Positions 38,742-48,244 of a stretch of DNA of 64,000 nt are shown here, piece by piece. The notes beneath the pieces are model-generated. The model was given only the letters and a program-made list of their open reading frames with translations, ran no database searches and was not told where the DNA came from. Numbering within the stretch: the stretch's first letter is position 1; each line of letters starts with the position of its first letter. This DNA comes from a virus. The stretch covers positions 271,036 to 335,035 of the IMG/VR virus record IMGVR_UViG_3300028394_002328; one strand, given 5' to 3'. The position numbers and the translations under genes were made by a program.

Positions 38742-39286
38742 GCTTTATCCTTGTAAAAAATATGGTTACCGATTTTGTTGATTTTTTGATATGGCCATGC
38801 CGGGTGAACATATACAGCATGATAATACAATGCATCATGTAAACTGTCAAGTCTAAACCCTTCTAACAACACTTTTTTGGCTACCGCATAACTTTCTTTA
38901 TATGCTTCGTCCGTGGGTTTAGATTTAGTCTTACCTATGCAATACCAGCTAAATTGACATACTACTTTTTCCATGATGACGTTCTTTTGGTAAACTACAG
39001 CACATACATCTTTAGGAAATCTAGGATCGTCTACACGGTTAAGGGTCACTTGAGCAACCGCAACCTTACCTTCAAATGATTCCTGAGCCGCTTCTTTGTA
39101 AATATTCATAGCCAAACAATCTAATGTTCTGTCTACATTTTTTGCTGACACATATGACCGTGGTTTGTCCAAAGCAACTTCTTGAACAGAACCAAACTTA
39201 AAAGCGGTTACTGCATTAATAAGTACAGCAAGTAATAGCACGCCGAAAATGCTATTAATCGTTCTGATTGAAAATTCCATTTTCAA
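38738..39286 (-). CDS. SleB-type cell wall hydrolase, endolysin candidate
   Basis: 182 aa of the Hydrolase_2 (SleB) family: NIYKEAAQESFEGKVAVAQVTLNRV with catalytic E65, then VVCQFSWYCIGK and YYHAVYVHPAW. A single N-terminal hydrophobic segment (about 10-29) suggests a signal-anchor (SAR-like) protein exported by the Sec system. SleB enzymes are lytic transglycosylases. Overlaps the holin-like gene. It is the best lysin candidate in the window. Ribosome site AAGGAGTTG. Confidence 0.78.
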   Translation of the reverse strand: MKMEFSIRTINSIFGVLLLAVLINAVTAFKFGSVQEVALDKPRSYVSAKNVDRTLDCLAMNIYKEAAQESFEGKVAVAQVTLNRVDDPRFPKDVCAVVYQKNVIMEKVVCQFSWYCIGKTKSKPTDEAYKESYAVAKKVLLEGFRLDSLHDALYYHAVYVHPAWPYQKINKIGNHIFYKDKA

Positions 39287-39360
39287 CTCCTTTTAGTAAA
39301 AGTAACTCGTTGGATGATTATATCATCCTTTCTATATCCACGCAATAGAAACGGGTTAGG

Positions 39361-41112
39361 TTAGTCTATCCAACAATCGCAGTTGCACTTGATAACTTCT
39401 TCAATTGCATCTGCTACATTGTAGACTGATGGTGACAAAACTGATGCGGTCAATGCCGCATTTAGATTTGGTGGAATAATATTGCTGGCATTTGAACCAG
39501 CTAGACTTCCTGGTACAGCAGGGCCCCCAATATCAAGAGGCGTACCCTGCGAGCTTGGCCCATTAGTTATAACTGCAATGGGTTCTAATCCAGCTGGTCC
39601 GGCTTCTAAAATCGCAGATACTAACCCGGGTCTAGGGTTAACTGAGGGTTTAGCGATTCCATTGGCAGTAGAAGTTGTAGGTGATATGATTGGTTGAGCT
39701 GGTCCAGTTCCATTCTTAGCTGGCCCTAATAAATTTTTATTATTAGGATTACTTCGTGCTGTATTTAAAATCTGTTTAATAGGCGATATAGTCTGAGTTG
39801 TTGCTAATTTAAATTGAGTAGTATTAGGATCGTAATAGCCAATTGGCTGAGCAGATGAGTTGCTAGGCAGAGTAAAAGTAGTTGATGGATTATCCATGTC
39901 CCCGTTGATACCCGTAACTGTAATTCCCTCTATACCTGTAGGTAGTGTTCCATTAGAAATTAAAATTTCTACCTCTTGTTGATCCAATTCACCTGGTATA
40001 TTATTATCCAATTCTATACCAATCTCTTGTAATCTAGCACCATTTCTTTCCTGTCTCATCATTGCTACAATACTCTGACCACCAACTGTGGTTAGATCAC
40101 TGATAGCTTCCAATGTTTGAGCATACATGTGGGGTAACGTACTTTTTGCAATAGTAGGGATCGAGTCAACAAATACATACTGACTAGTTGGATACAAATT
40201 TAACCAAGTATCACGAGTAGGACTAGGTACCGGGGGTATTCCTGTATATCTACTTCGTTGTTCTATTGTAAGTTGTGTGCCAAATGCATCATATATAGTA
40301 TTTAAATCTACGCTAAGTATAGGATTAATAGTTCGTATAACTGCTATCTCTGCATTAGCAGCATCAATATAATATTGTACTGCTGTATTCATTCCAGGCC
40401 ATCCTGCACTACCATAAGTAGTTGGAGGATTGGCTATTGTTCCTGTAGGCACTACTACCGTAATAGGACCAGCTGAAGTTAATGCAACGGAAGTTATTCT
40501 GCCGTAAGTAGCTACATCATTGGGATCCGTACCAATAGTAGTACTACCTGTCCCGCCATTACTCAATGTAATGCTAGGTGCGGCTGCACCTTCTCTACCA
40601 TACCCTCCACCTGAATCAACTAGTGTGATTCCTGTAACTGTGTAATTCCCAAACCCATCATTAGTATATTGAACAGAAACAGTACCAACTTCCCACGTAA
40701 CCGCTAGATATAAATTTTTATAAGTGTTGACTAGAGTAGTAGTTTGTAATGATTGAATGCCTGATTGAATATCATTCCATGCATATGGTAACCCACTCAT
40801 ACATCCTAAAAAGTCACTCATAGTATATGCGCCATATGGTCCACTTCCTAATGCAACTAAGTTGTACGCTGTTGTAGATAAATCAGTATTAGTTGGTACA
40901 TTTGTACCATTAACTTGATCTAACCCTTTTGTTGTTTCAATATTAAAAACTACTTGAGAAAATTTTTCAAAATCAACATTTCGGATGTTTCTAATTTGCT
41001 GCATAGTAGCAGAAAAGGCTCCAGCAGTTACAGCAATCTCGTCAGGTAATATTCCTGATAGATAGGAGCCAAAGCCTTCTTTTGCTACTTGAAAATTTAA
41101 TGTATCTGCCAT
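39361..41112 (-). CDS. Virion structural protein, putative, 583 aa
   Basis: Large protein with no signal peptide, Gly/Thr/Ser/Pro-rich C-terminal half (PAQPIISPTTSTANG...) and a short Cys-rich end (CNCDCWID). The segment SGGGYGREGAAAPSITLSNG resembles a repeated beta motif common in phage tail proteins. Located directly after the Hint protein and PAAR, so likely a tail or baseplate part. Family not recognised. Confidence 0.6.
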   Translation of the reverse strand: MADTLNFQVAKEGFGSYLSGILPDEIAVTAGAFSATMQQIRNIRNVDFEKFSQVVFNIETTKGLDQVNGTNVPTNTDLSTTAYNLVALGSGPYGAYTMSDFLGCMSGLPYAWNDIQSGIQSLQTTTLVNTYKNLYLAVTWEVGTVSVQYTNDGFGNYTVTGITLVDSGGGYGREGAAAPSITLSNGGTGSTTIGTDPNDVATYGRITSVALTSAGPITVVVPTGTIANPPTTYGSAGWPGMNTAVQYYIDAANAEIAVIRTINPILSVDLNTIYDAFGTQLTIEQRSRYTGIPPVPSPTRDTWLNLYPTSQYVFVDSIPTIAKSTLPHMYAQTLEAISDLTTVGGQSIVAMMRQERNGARLQEIGIELDNNIPGELDQQEVEILISNGTLPTGIEGITVTGINGDMDNPSTTFTLPSNSSAQPIGYYDPNTTQFKLATTQTISPIKQILNTARSNPNNKNLLGPAKNGTGPAQPIISPTTSTANGIAKPSVNPRPGLVSAILEAGPAGLEPIAVITNGPSSQGTPLDIGGPAVPGSLAGSNASNIIPPNLNAALTASVLSPSVYNVADAIEEVIKCNCDCWID

Positions 41113-41114
41113 GA

Positions 41115-42845
41115 TTAATTTAGAACCTCATTAACACCAATCACCAGTTTGACATTATGCGATACCAATCCTTCTGTCAAATAAGTATGAGCATCTGCTA
41201 CAGTAATTTTTACGACTTCTCCAAAAGAATGTGGTTTAGCATACTTCACCACTGCTAACTTATTATGAGCCGTAATAATATCACCTGGCATTAACCTTTC
41301 AATTTCAATCCAACCTTCTTCAGTTAACATTCTATGGTTAGGTGATCCAACCAATTTAATATCATCAATTCCGACTTCCCAACGATTAGCATCTTCAAAT
41401 GATACCGCAGTTACAGGGTAGTCCCCCCACTCTTTAGTTGTTTCGTGTTGAGTATAAACTAACATACCTTCTTTAATGTCTTTAGCAGGTATTGAAGTTC
41501 TATCTGCTAATGTAATATTGATCCACGGTGCAGGACATCCACCTCCCCTATACTGTCCAGTCGGCGCAGCTTCTGGCACAAATCGTTCAAGCGGAACTGC
41601 GGTTGGTGCTACTTCAGGTGGTATTGGGGTAGGAGGTTCTACTATAGCAGGAGGACCAGGTGGAATAATTACACCGATTTGCTCAACTATCGCAGGTGCT
41701 TCTAACCTAGAACTTACTGAACCATTATCAAATATAGGATAATATGTTTTAGCGTTAGTAGGACCAGGATTAGCATTGTAAATAGGCACAGTCAATGATT
41801 GATAACTATTTGGAAATAACTTCTTAATGTTTAGTAAATCTGCCAATGACTCTAATCCTTGAGTTTTGCAATTCAACGGTATTAGTATGTCAGCTAAATC
41901 CTGTCCTACAATAATTAAAAATGCCCCATATATCTGTTGCTCTTGTAATTTTGTAGGTGTTAACATTCTTCCACTAGAAATGTCATCTATATCTTGTGTT
42001 GAAAGTCCTGCTGATAATAAGGCTAATGATAACGATTGAGTAATAGAATTATATTTCTTAATAGTTTGCAATAGTACAGAAGGCATTCCAAACTTGAGTA
42101 TCTTAGATAAATCTATTACTTTACCTGCGGTAATACAGTCTTGACCAAATGCTTGTGTTGCTAGGCTTACCCCAGTTACATCAGCACTGATTAGATCGTT
42201 CATATTACTATAAGTGCCTTTAAGGAACTTAGTAGAACCCTGCAATGCGTTGATAGTAGTATTAGAATAGTCTATAAAATTTTGAGAGGCTAGGAAGCTT
42301 GACAAAAAATCTTTATATTCCGGCATACCTGAACCTGCTACGATGCCATTCCAATTAAATTCATTCCAAGCCTGTAATGCATACAATCTTAAAAAGCCCC
42401 ATTGGGTAACACTTTTATTATTGTTGGTCGTATCATATGGAATCCAAGTTGCACTTTGTCCATCACCAGTATCACTTGCAGTTGAATAACCAGTAGTAGC
42501 TTGTCCTTGCCATTGATTAGTAGGATCATCAGTAGTGTATCCAAGGCTTTTTGAATTACCTAATGCTGGAATAATATCCTTACCTATAGCAATTAAATTG
42601 TCATAGGTCGAAGTTCCAGCAGGAGTTTGAGAAACACTACCGTTATATGCTTGATTTATTGCGTAAGTTAATAATTTAAGGCATGTATTGTTGACTAGAC
42701 TACCCGGGGTATGACTAGCATTGGTCTTGCTAGTCCCTATATAGCCTTGATTAGTAGAATTAATGCATAGACCTATATTTTGTAACAAGGAACTATTTAC
42801 ATTGACACCCAGTGGACTTTGTTTACCTGTAGTACTCATGGGCAA
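41115..42845 (-). CDS. Virion protein with C-terminal Hint (intein-like) domain, 576 aa
   Basis: Residues 1-390 form a unique structural part, 391-430 a Pro-rich linker, and 437-564 a Hint domain: GGGC437PAPWINITLADRT (block A cysteine), GSPNHRMLTEEG with H504 (block B), and HTYLTEGLVSHN (block G, H563-N564). After N564 comes Val, not Cys/Ser/Thr, plus 12 residues, so protein splicing is unlikely; cleavage as in bacterial intein-like domains is possible. ATGA overlap with PAAR upstream suggests a spike-associated tail protein. No homing-endonuclease insert. Confidence 0.82.
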   Translation of the reverse strand: MPMSTTGKQSPLGVNVNSSLLQNIGLCINSTNQGYIGTSKTNASHTPGSLVNNTCLKLLTYAINQAYNGSVSQTPAGTSTYDNLIAIGKDIIPALGNSKSLGYTTDDPTNQWQGQATTGYSTASDTGDGQSATWIPYDTTNNNKSVTQWGFLRLYALQAWNEFNWNGIVAGSGMPEYKDFLSSFLASQNFIDYSNTTINALQGSTKFLKGTYSNMNDLISADVTGVSLATQAFGQDCITAGKVIDLSKILKFGMPSVLLQTIKKYNSITQSLSLALLSAGLSTQDIDDISSGRMLTPTKLQEQQIYGAFLIIVGQDLADILIPLNCKTQGLESLADLLNIKKLFPNSYQSLTVPIYNANPGPTNAKTYYPIFDNGSVSSRLEAPAIVEQIGVIIPPGPPAIVEPPTPIPPEVAPTAVPLERFVPEAAPTGQYRGGGCPAPWINITLADRTSIPAKDIKEGMLVYTQHETTKEWGDYPVTAVSFEDANRWEVGIDDIKLVGSPNHRMLTEEGWIEIERLMPGDIITAHNKLAVVKYAKPHSFGEVVKITVADAHTYLTEGLVSHNVKLVIGVNEVLN

Positions 42846-43117
42846 TATACATCCGAACTACCTTGTACAATAGGATGACCGCATGTATTACCTGAACCAG
42901 TACGAAGTACTGGTTCACCCTCAGCAAAAACAGTAGGACTACCTTCTGTAGTTCTAGCGGCATTGTGAGGAGGATGTGGTTTACCAAACGGAGCATGAGG
43001 TGTCATTACACTTACATGTAACCCTACAGGCATGCCATTAGCGAACACCGTGCCGGCGCCTCGCATGATTTTTCCGCCTGCTGAATTTGCATCACCCTGT
43101 CTGCTCAATTGCGCCAT
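42836..43117 (-). CDS. PAAR-domain tail spike tip protein
   Basis: 93 aa. Gly-rich beta repeats with conserved VFANGMPVGLHVSVMTPH and TVFAEGEPVLRTGSGNTCGH and His/Cys metal ligands (H43?, H54, C78, H80 region) fit the PAAR family, the sharpened tip of phage and T6SS spikes (T4 gp5.4 analogue). Overlaps the Hint protein start by ATGA. Confidence 0.85.
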   Translation of the reverse strand: MAQLSRQGDANSAGGKIMRGAGTVFANGMPVGLHVSVMTPHAPFGKPHPPHNAARTTEGSPTVFAEGEPVLRTGSGNTCGHPIVQGSSDVYCP

Positions 43118-43118
43118 A

Positions 43119-43415
43119 TTATCCTAAGATTAGTTTTTTATTAGGTACTGCAATTCCTGTTGTTGCTTGAGTGTATTTTGCTTTTATACCCTCGTCAGTT
43201 ATTCCATAAATTGCAATACTATTAGTATTTAGCTTTATTTCACCCTGGGGATCCGCGGTAAACAAGCTAGGAACTAATCCCATACCTTGCGGACCAGGTG
43301 CTACGGACACCGGGTCAAAAATAGTAATGTAATCTGTTTCTGATTTAATTACCTTAGCGATTAATTCTTCTCCACTGTTTAATTTAAACGTATAAATTTC
43401 ATCTGTATTAAGCAT
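43119..43415 (-). CDS. Conserved phage protein, Sm-like fold possible
   Basis: 98 aa beta-rich protein: YTFKLNSGEELIAKVI then YITIFDPVSVAPGPQGM and NTNSIAIYGITDE. A short barrel with a SGEELIAKV strand is reminiscent of Sm-like phage proteins, but that is a guess. Between glutaredoxin and PAAR. Confidence 0.55.
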   Translation of the reverse strand: MLNTDEIYTFKLNSGEELIAKVIKSETDYITIFDPVSVAPGPQGMGLVPSLFTADPQGEIKLNTNSIAIYGITDEGIKAKYTQATTGIAVPNKKLILG

Positions 43416-43423
43416 TATATTCC

Positions 43424-43648
43424 TTAAGCTGCTAATTTTTGTTTGAGTTCTGGAAACCCACCCACATACTCTTCACCAAGAAAAATTTGTGGCACTGTTC
43501 GGGCAGTTGGTACTGCCTCTAATAATTGTTCTCTTGTCCAACCTTCACCGATCTTCTTTTCTTCAAATTGTATTCCTTTACTATTGAGCAATGCCTTCGC
43601 TTGATCACAATTTGAACAATTGTTTTTACTCCATACTATAGCTTTCAT
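43424..43648 (-). CDS. Glutaredoxin
   Basis: 74 aa. Active site CSNC (C11-C14), cis-proline in RTVPQIF, and GGFPELKQKL at the end, all glutaredoxin signatures. Directly follows nrdB, so it is the likely reductant of the phage ribonucleotide reductase, like T4 NrdC. Ribosome site AAGGAGAAAA. Confidence 0.92.
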   Translation of the reverse strand: MKAIVWSKNNCSNCDQAKALLNSKGIQFEEKKIGEGWTREQLLEAVPTARTVPQIFLGEEYVGGFPELKQKLAA

Positions 43649-43662
43649 ACTTTTTCTCCTTA

Positions 43663-44766
43663 TTATACTTTAGGTAGCTGGTCATAGTCAAGTGATTCAC
43701 TCATCACGCCTAATACATAATTAGTACTTTCTGTTTCTTGAAGGGCTGACTGTTTTTTACTTGTATCGCTATGTTTATTAAACCATGGAATAGGAGTAGT
43801 TTTTGGAACATTAGTATTGATATATTTGATCCCAATATCTTTTAATGCATGTAGTGCAGTATAATCTACAAAATCTCTTAGGATATTAGGATTAAGTCCA
43901 ATTACAGGACCCATTTTAAACAAATAGGTAGCCCAATCTTTTTCTTCTCTAATAACATCCATATACATACTGTATACTTCTTGCTCACACTCTTGTTTTG
44001 CTTGAGCAAATCTAGGATCTTCTTTTACTACTTGATTAATCATCCAAGCAGTCCATTCTTTGTGCAAGAGTTCATCTTGTAGAATTAGGCTAATAATGTT
44101 ACCGTTTCCAATAAAGATTTTGTTCTCTACCATAGCAAGACTAGTAGCAAAACTAACCATAAAACGAAATGCTTCAAGGGCATAACTAGCATTGAGTGCT
44201 AACCAGATGGCCCGAATATGTACCTTTTCACTAATTGCCTCGCCAAGCTCTTTATGGCAATTAATCATATGCAATTGATCATAATAGTTACCCACACTAC
44301 TAGCCATGTCCACAATTTCTTTAGTGTCATGAATAGTGTTAAACACATCCTTTGGCACATTATAGATATTACGAATGATATGACTATAACTGCGACTATG
44401 TATGTTAGTTTCAAAGAAGCTCCAATTATACATTAGTGCTTCTAGTTCAGGTAGACTAACAACAGGTGTAAAAACCTGTGCTGGACCACGACCTTGAATA
44501 CTATCAAGTGCGGTTTGTCTTAATAAGTTACTAGTAAAGATATGCTTAACTGCATCACTGGCATCTTTAAAATCATTAGCATCTTTAGATAGAGAAATTT
44601 CTTCGGGTACCCAAAAGAATCCCCTAGCTGTTTGTTCTATCTTTTGTAATTTATTATACTTGACTTCTTCAAAGCGTTGAATTGTAACAGGACCTTCAGG
44701 GTCTAGAAACATTTTACGATTTATATAGTCTGTTTTAGTGTTTAGGTTGTATTGGTGTTTTGACAT
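43663..44766 (-). CDS. nrdB: Ribonucleotide reductase class I, beta subunit
   Basis: 367 aa diiron-tyrosyl radical subunit. Ligands align with E. coli NrdB: D88 in ALDSIQGRGP, E119 and H123 in FFETNIHSRSY, radical Y127, E in YALEAFRF and EXXH in LQDELLHKEW. Between E119 and H123 there is one extra residue (E-TNI-H instead of E-TI-H), which is unusual. The C-terminal tail (NYVLGVMSESLDYDQL) would dock into NrdA. In operon with nrdA and glutaredoxin. Confidence 0.95.
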   Translation of the reverse strand: MSKHQYNLNTKTDYINRKMFLDPEGPVTIQRFEEVKYNKLQKIEQTARGFFWVPEEISLSKDANDFKDASDAVKHIFTSNLLRQTALDSIQGRGPAQVFTPVVSLPELEALMYNWSFFETNIHSRSYSHIIRNIYNVPKDVFNTIHDTKEIVDMASSVGNYYDQLHMINCHKELGEAISEKVHIRAIWLALNASYALEAFRFMVSFATSLAMVENKIFIGNGNIISLILQDELLHKEWTAWMINQVVKEDPRFAQAKQECEQEVYSMYMDVIREEKDWATYLFKMGPVIGLNPNILRDFVDYTALHALKDIGIKYINTNVPKTTPIPWFNKHSDTSKKQSALQETESTNYVLGVMSESLDYDQLPKV

Positions 44767-44777
44767 AGTTTTCTATT

Positions 44778-45263
44778 TTAGTTATAATTATCGTCTTTGT
44801 CAAGCTCTATCCACGTATAGTCGCCTAACCATTTCACCTTGCATATGTACTCATAATGACTTGGTGGTCCGCTACTCCAATCATCAGGTCCATTATGTGT
44901 CAATATTGTGCATTTATCTATATGATTAAATGCTAGCCAATATATCTGCCCATGATATATTTGAAAGTTATATTTAGCACTATGTACTGATTCGGTAATG
45001 TCTAGTCTACGTTTAATACTGGCTGCTTGTTTCTGTAGTACATTAACCAAATCCATAATACGATTATATTCTTGTTGGGCGTGCATTTTGGCTACATTGA
45101 CCATAATGTCTTTTTGTTTTTCAACAGGAATCAAATCAAATTTAGGCCCACTAGATTCTGTAGGATAAGGAGTAATATTTCTATTGAAAAATTCAACCAA
45201 GCCTGTACTTAATTCAGCATCATAGCTCTCTCTGCCTTGTGCTAAATTACTTCTAGCGGTCAT
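44778..45263 (-). CDS. DUF2452-like protein
   Basis: 161 aa. Contains the DUF2452 pattern GPKFDLIPVEKQKDIMVNVAKMHAQQEYNRI... split as helices, then FQIYHGQIYWLAFN and SSGPPSHYEYICKVKWLGDYTW. Family occurs in T4-like phages and some bacteria; function unknown. Encoded between nrdA and nrdB. Confidence 0.7.
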   Translation of the reverse strand: MTARSNLAQGRESYDAELSTGLVEFFNRNITPYPTESSGPKFDLIPVEKQKDIMVNVAKMHAQQEYNRIMDLVNVLQKQAASIKRRLDITESVHSAKYNFQIYHGQIYWLAFNHIDKCTILTHNGPDDWSSGPPSHYEYICKVKWLGDYTWIELDKDDNYN

Positions 45264-45275
45264 TGATATGTCCTG

Positions 45276-45911
45276 TTATTCATTTTTTTCGTCAATAGTG
45301 TAAAACCAATCATCTCCGGCAATCCATTTGCGTGTGCCATCTACTGTGAAAATAGTCTGCGCGGCTTTGAAGTCTGGGAATTTTACTTTGCCTGAAATCA
45401 AACTTTGATCATACCATAAACATCGATTGTTAGGCTGACAAGCAAACTGACCGTTTTCTAGACGAATAAAATTAAATGACTTATGTTCTTCAGCAACCTC
45501 AGTAAAGCCAGTATCAACATCCATTCCGTCAGCACAAAAGTCTACTGTAAATAAATATATTCCGTGATGCCATGCACGATCTTTTCCTAAAAACTTAACA
45601 CCTAGATTACGCAGACCTATTTTTTCAATAATAGTAAAGCGATATCCCATGCAATCCCAAAGCTGTAAAGTATCTATAGGTAAATTTCCCGTATAGTTTT
45701 CTTGCCATACATAAGCGTGGATAGGTAGTTTATCATATAGTGCTCCGTAATTAGGTAATAATGATTCAATACGAAACACTTGCCCTCGTAGGGCTTTGAG
45801 GCTAACCCATATTGCAGGTTCTAACTCACCGTGACCTTTTTCAAAGTTATAAAGAAATTCTCTTTTAACAAAACATTTGATTGGTGGCAACGATCCGATA
45901 ATATAACTCAT
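45276..45911 (-). CDS. Conserved phage protein, 211 aa
   Basis: Unknown. Trp/Asp-rich with PPIKCFVKREFLYNFEKGHGE at the start and KWIAGDDWFYTIDEK at the end; the pattern recurs next to nrd genes in T4-like aquatic phages by memory. No membrane segment. Lies between nrdA and the DUF2452 gene, so may belong to nucleotide metabolism. Confidence 0.65.
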   Translation of the reverse strand: MSYIIGSLPPIKCFVKREFLYNFEKGHGELEPAIWVSLKALRGQVFRIESLLPNYGALYDKLPIHAYVWQENYTGNLPIDTLQLWDCMGYRFTIIEKIGLRNLGVKFLGKDRAWHHGIYLFTVDFCADGMDVDTGFTEVAEEHKSFNFIRLENGQFACQPNNRCLWYDQSLISGKVKFPDFKAAQTIFTVDGTRKWIAGDDWFYTIDEKNE

Positions 45912-45925
45912 ATTGTATGTTGTCC

Positions 45926-48244
45926 TTATAATTTACAGGCCAAACAATCTTCTTCATCATCAAAATTAATAGGGGCAAGAGGAGCCTCTTCTATAACTGA
46001 TTTACTTCCTGCTTTATTAATCAAACTATAGTAAAAAGTTTTTAAACCCCAAATATGAGCTTGCATCAGATTTTTAGCTATAAGTGTTGTAGGAACTTTA
46101 CGATCAGGGAAAAATGCCGGATTGTAGAAAGTATTAGTACTAATGCTTTGGTCTATATAAGCAGCCAATACAGCGGCGGTTTTGATGTAACCATCACAGT
46201 CTCGCTGATCCCACATTAGTTGATATTTGTTTTTTAGTTTTTGATATTCAGGTACTACTTGAACGAAAGAACCAGCTTTGCTTTCTTTTACAGAGATTAA
46301 ACTCATTGGCATCTCAATACCATTTGTAGAGTTAATAACTACTGAGGAAGATTCAACTGGTGCTATAGCCATTAATGTAGCATTACGAACACCGTGTTTC
46401 ATCATGTTTTCTCTGAGAGTTTCCCAATCAAGTTCAGGACTAAATTCTGCCAAATCGTTAACTGCTTCGGCTCGTAACTCCCACGGAAAGATACCTTGTC
46501 CATATCGTGTTCTAGCACTTTCTCTGCAAGGTCCACGTTCTTTGGCTAATTCTACAGTGGCTTCTGTTAGATAATATGCTTGATGCTCAACCCAAGTTTT
46601 AACATCTTGAAGTGCATCCTTTTCACCGTACTTGTAACCACGTTTGGCATGCCAGTAGGCCAAGTTAGTTACTCCAATGCCAAGTGGTTGAATTTCTTCA
46701 TTACTTAGTTTAGATTGGATACTAAGGTAGTCCTGATAATCAAGGATATTGCACAGGCTGCGCTGGAGAATGCGACAAGCACGACGCATATCCTCAGGAT
46801 TTCTGAACGCACCCCAGTTAATCGATCCCAAGGTACAAAGAGCGATACGGCCATCGCTGTCATCCAAACGCTTAAAAGGACGGGTAGGGAGTAGAATTTC
46901 ACAGCAAAGATTACTTTGGTAAATTGTATGGTACTCGGGATCAAATGGACCCTGCTTCATAACATTGTCAATGAACACTAAGTAGATACGTCCTGTATCT
47001 GTGCGTTCTTTTAATATGCCACTCTTAAATACTTCTTCAGCACTGATAGTTTTTTTACGAAGACCATCTTGGTGTTCGTATTTTACATAGAGTTTTTCAA
47101 AGAGTTCGGTGTTTTTGTAGAAGGCTTCGTAGAGGTCCGGTACTTGGTTTGGATCGAAGAACGTAATATTCTCTTTGTTCTTAAACCTACGCCAGAAGAA
47201 TGCTGAGAGTACGACACCATAGTCCATATGTCTGACTCGGGTTTCTTCTGTTCCTTGATTATTTTTGAGCACAATAAGGTCATCAAATTGGTGATGCCAA
47301 ATCGGATAGAACACAGTCGCCGAAGCATTTCTAATCCCTCCTTGTGAACAGGAGCGCAAGTCCCCAAACCATTTCTTTAAGAACGGAATCATGCCAGTAT
47401 GCATGATCTCGCCTCCCCTAATTGGGCTACCCAATGGGCGTAGCCTACCAATCTCTAAACCTATGCCAGCACGTTTACTAGCATACTTGGCCATCATTTC
47501 TCCACTAGCAAATATGGAGTCAAGATCATCATCACTGCGTATGAGAACACAACTAGAAAACTGCTTTGTAGGAGTCCCAAGCCCAGCAAGAACAGGAGTA
47601 GCGAGAGTAAATAACCCATCACTGGCTGCATTGTAATACTCCTTGATATATTTTAATCTTGCTGAAAGCGGTTCTTCTTTATGAAAGATTGTCGCGGCAG
47701 CGATCATATAACGAACTTGCGGCGTTTCATAAATTTCTTTTGAACTACGATTTCGTACCAAATACTTTTCAATTAATTGTTCAATTGCCGCATAACTATA
47801 TTGTTCATCCCTTCCATGATCAATAAAAGCTTCCATTTTATTCCAATCATCTTCACTATACCATTCTAATAATTCAGGGGTATATAAACCCACTTTTATA
47901 TTTCGTACAACAACATCATAGAGTTTAGGAACAGTATAGCTTCCGTAAACATCTTTGCGTAGCATACTTAAACGCTGTTTACCTGCAACATATTGGTAAT
48001 TAGTGTGACCTACATCAGGATTGGTCTCAACGTCAATCAAGTCAACAATAGCTCTTAATGTAATTTCATCAATTTCTTTAGTCGTTATGCCATCATAAAA
48101 ATGTGGTTGCGCTTTGATTTCTATCATACTTTGGCTTACATCAGCAATGCCTGTACATATATTTGCAATTTGCGCTTGCCATTTTTCTATTGTAAGGGGC
48201 TCTTTTAAGCCTGAACGCTTAACGACATTTATTCTCATGTTCAA
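45926..48244 (-). CDS. nrdA: Ribonucleotide reductase class I, alpha subunit
   Basis: 772 aa catalytic subunit. N-terminal ATP-cone (RINVVKRSGLKEPLTIEKW), active-site C in FSSCVLI, NLCCEILLPTRP (N, C, E of the catalytic centre), LCTLGSINWG with the second redox cysteine, FYYSLINKAG (radical transfer tyrosines) and C-terminal CLACKL. Reduces ribonucleoside diphosphates to deoxy forms for phage DNA synthesis. No intein or intron interrupts it. ATG overlaps the stop of the 146-aa gene upstream. Confidence 0.97.
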   Translation of the reverse strand: MNMRINVVKRSGLKEPLTIEKWQAQIANICTGIADVSQSMIEIKAQPHFYDGITTKEIDEITLRAIVDLIDVETNPDVGHTNYQYVAGKQRLSMLRKDVYGSYTVPKLYDVVVRNIKVGLYTPELLEWYSEDDWNKMEAFIDHGRDEQYSYAAIEQLIEKYLVRNRSSKEIYETPQVRYMIAAATIFHKEEPLSARLKYIKEYYNAASDGLFTLATPVLAGLGTPTKQFSSCVLIRSDDDLDSIFASGEMMAKYASKRAGIGLEIGRLRPLGSPIRGGEIMHTGMIPFLKKWFGDLRSCSQGGIRNASATVFYPIWHHQFDDLIVLKNNQGTEETRVRHMDYGVVLSAFFWRRFKNKENITFFDPNQVPDLYEAFYKNTELFEKLYVKYEHQDGLRKKTISAEEVFKSGILKERTDTGRIYLVFIDNVMKQGPFDPEYHTIYQSNLCCEILLPTRPFKRLDDSDGRIALCTLGSINWGAFRNPEDMRRACRILQRSLCNILDYQDYLSIQSKLSNEEIQPLGIGVTNLAYWHAKRGYKYGEKDALQDVKTWVEHQAYYLTEATVELAKERGPCRESARTRYGQGIFPWELRAEAVNDLAEFSPELDWETLRENMMKHGVRNATLMAIAPVESSSVVINSTNGIEMPMSLISVKESKAGSFVQVVPEYQKLKNKYQLMWDQRDCDGYIKTAAVLAAYIDQSISTNTFYNPAFFPDRKVPTTLIAKNLMQAHIWGLKTFYYSLINKAGSKSVIEEAPLAPINFDDEEDCLACKL

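Noticed and set aside
41115-42845. Full intein with homing endonuclease
   Set aside because: The Hint region is only about 128 residues, has no endonuclease insert, and lacks a +1 nucleophile.
46705-47636. ORFs inside nrdA in other frames
   Set aside because: Overlap fully with a strongly conserved enzyme; shadows.
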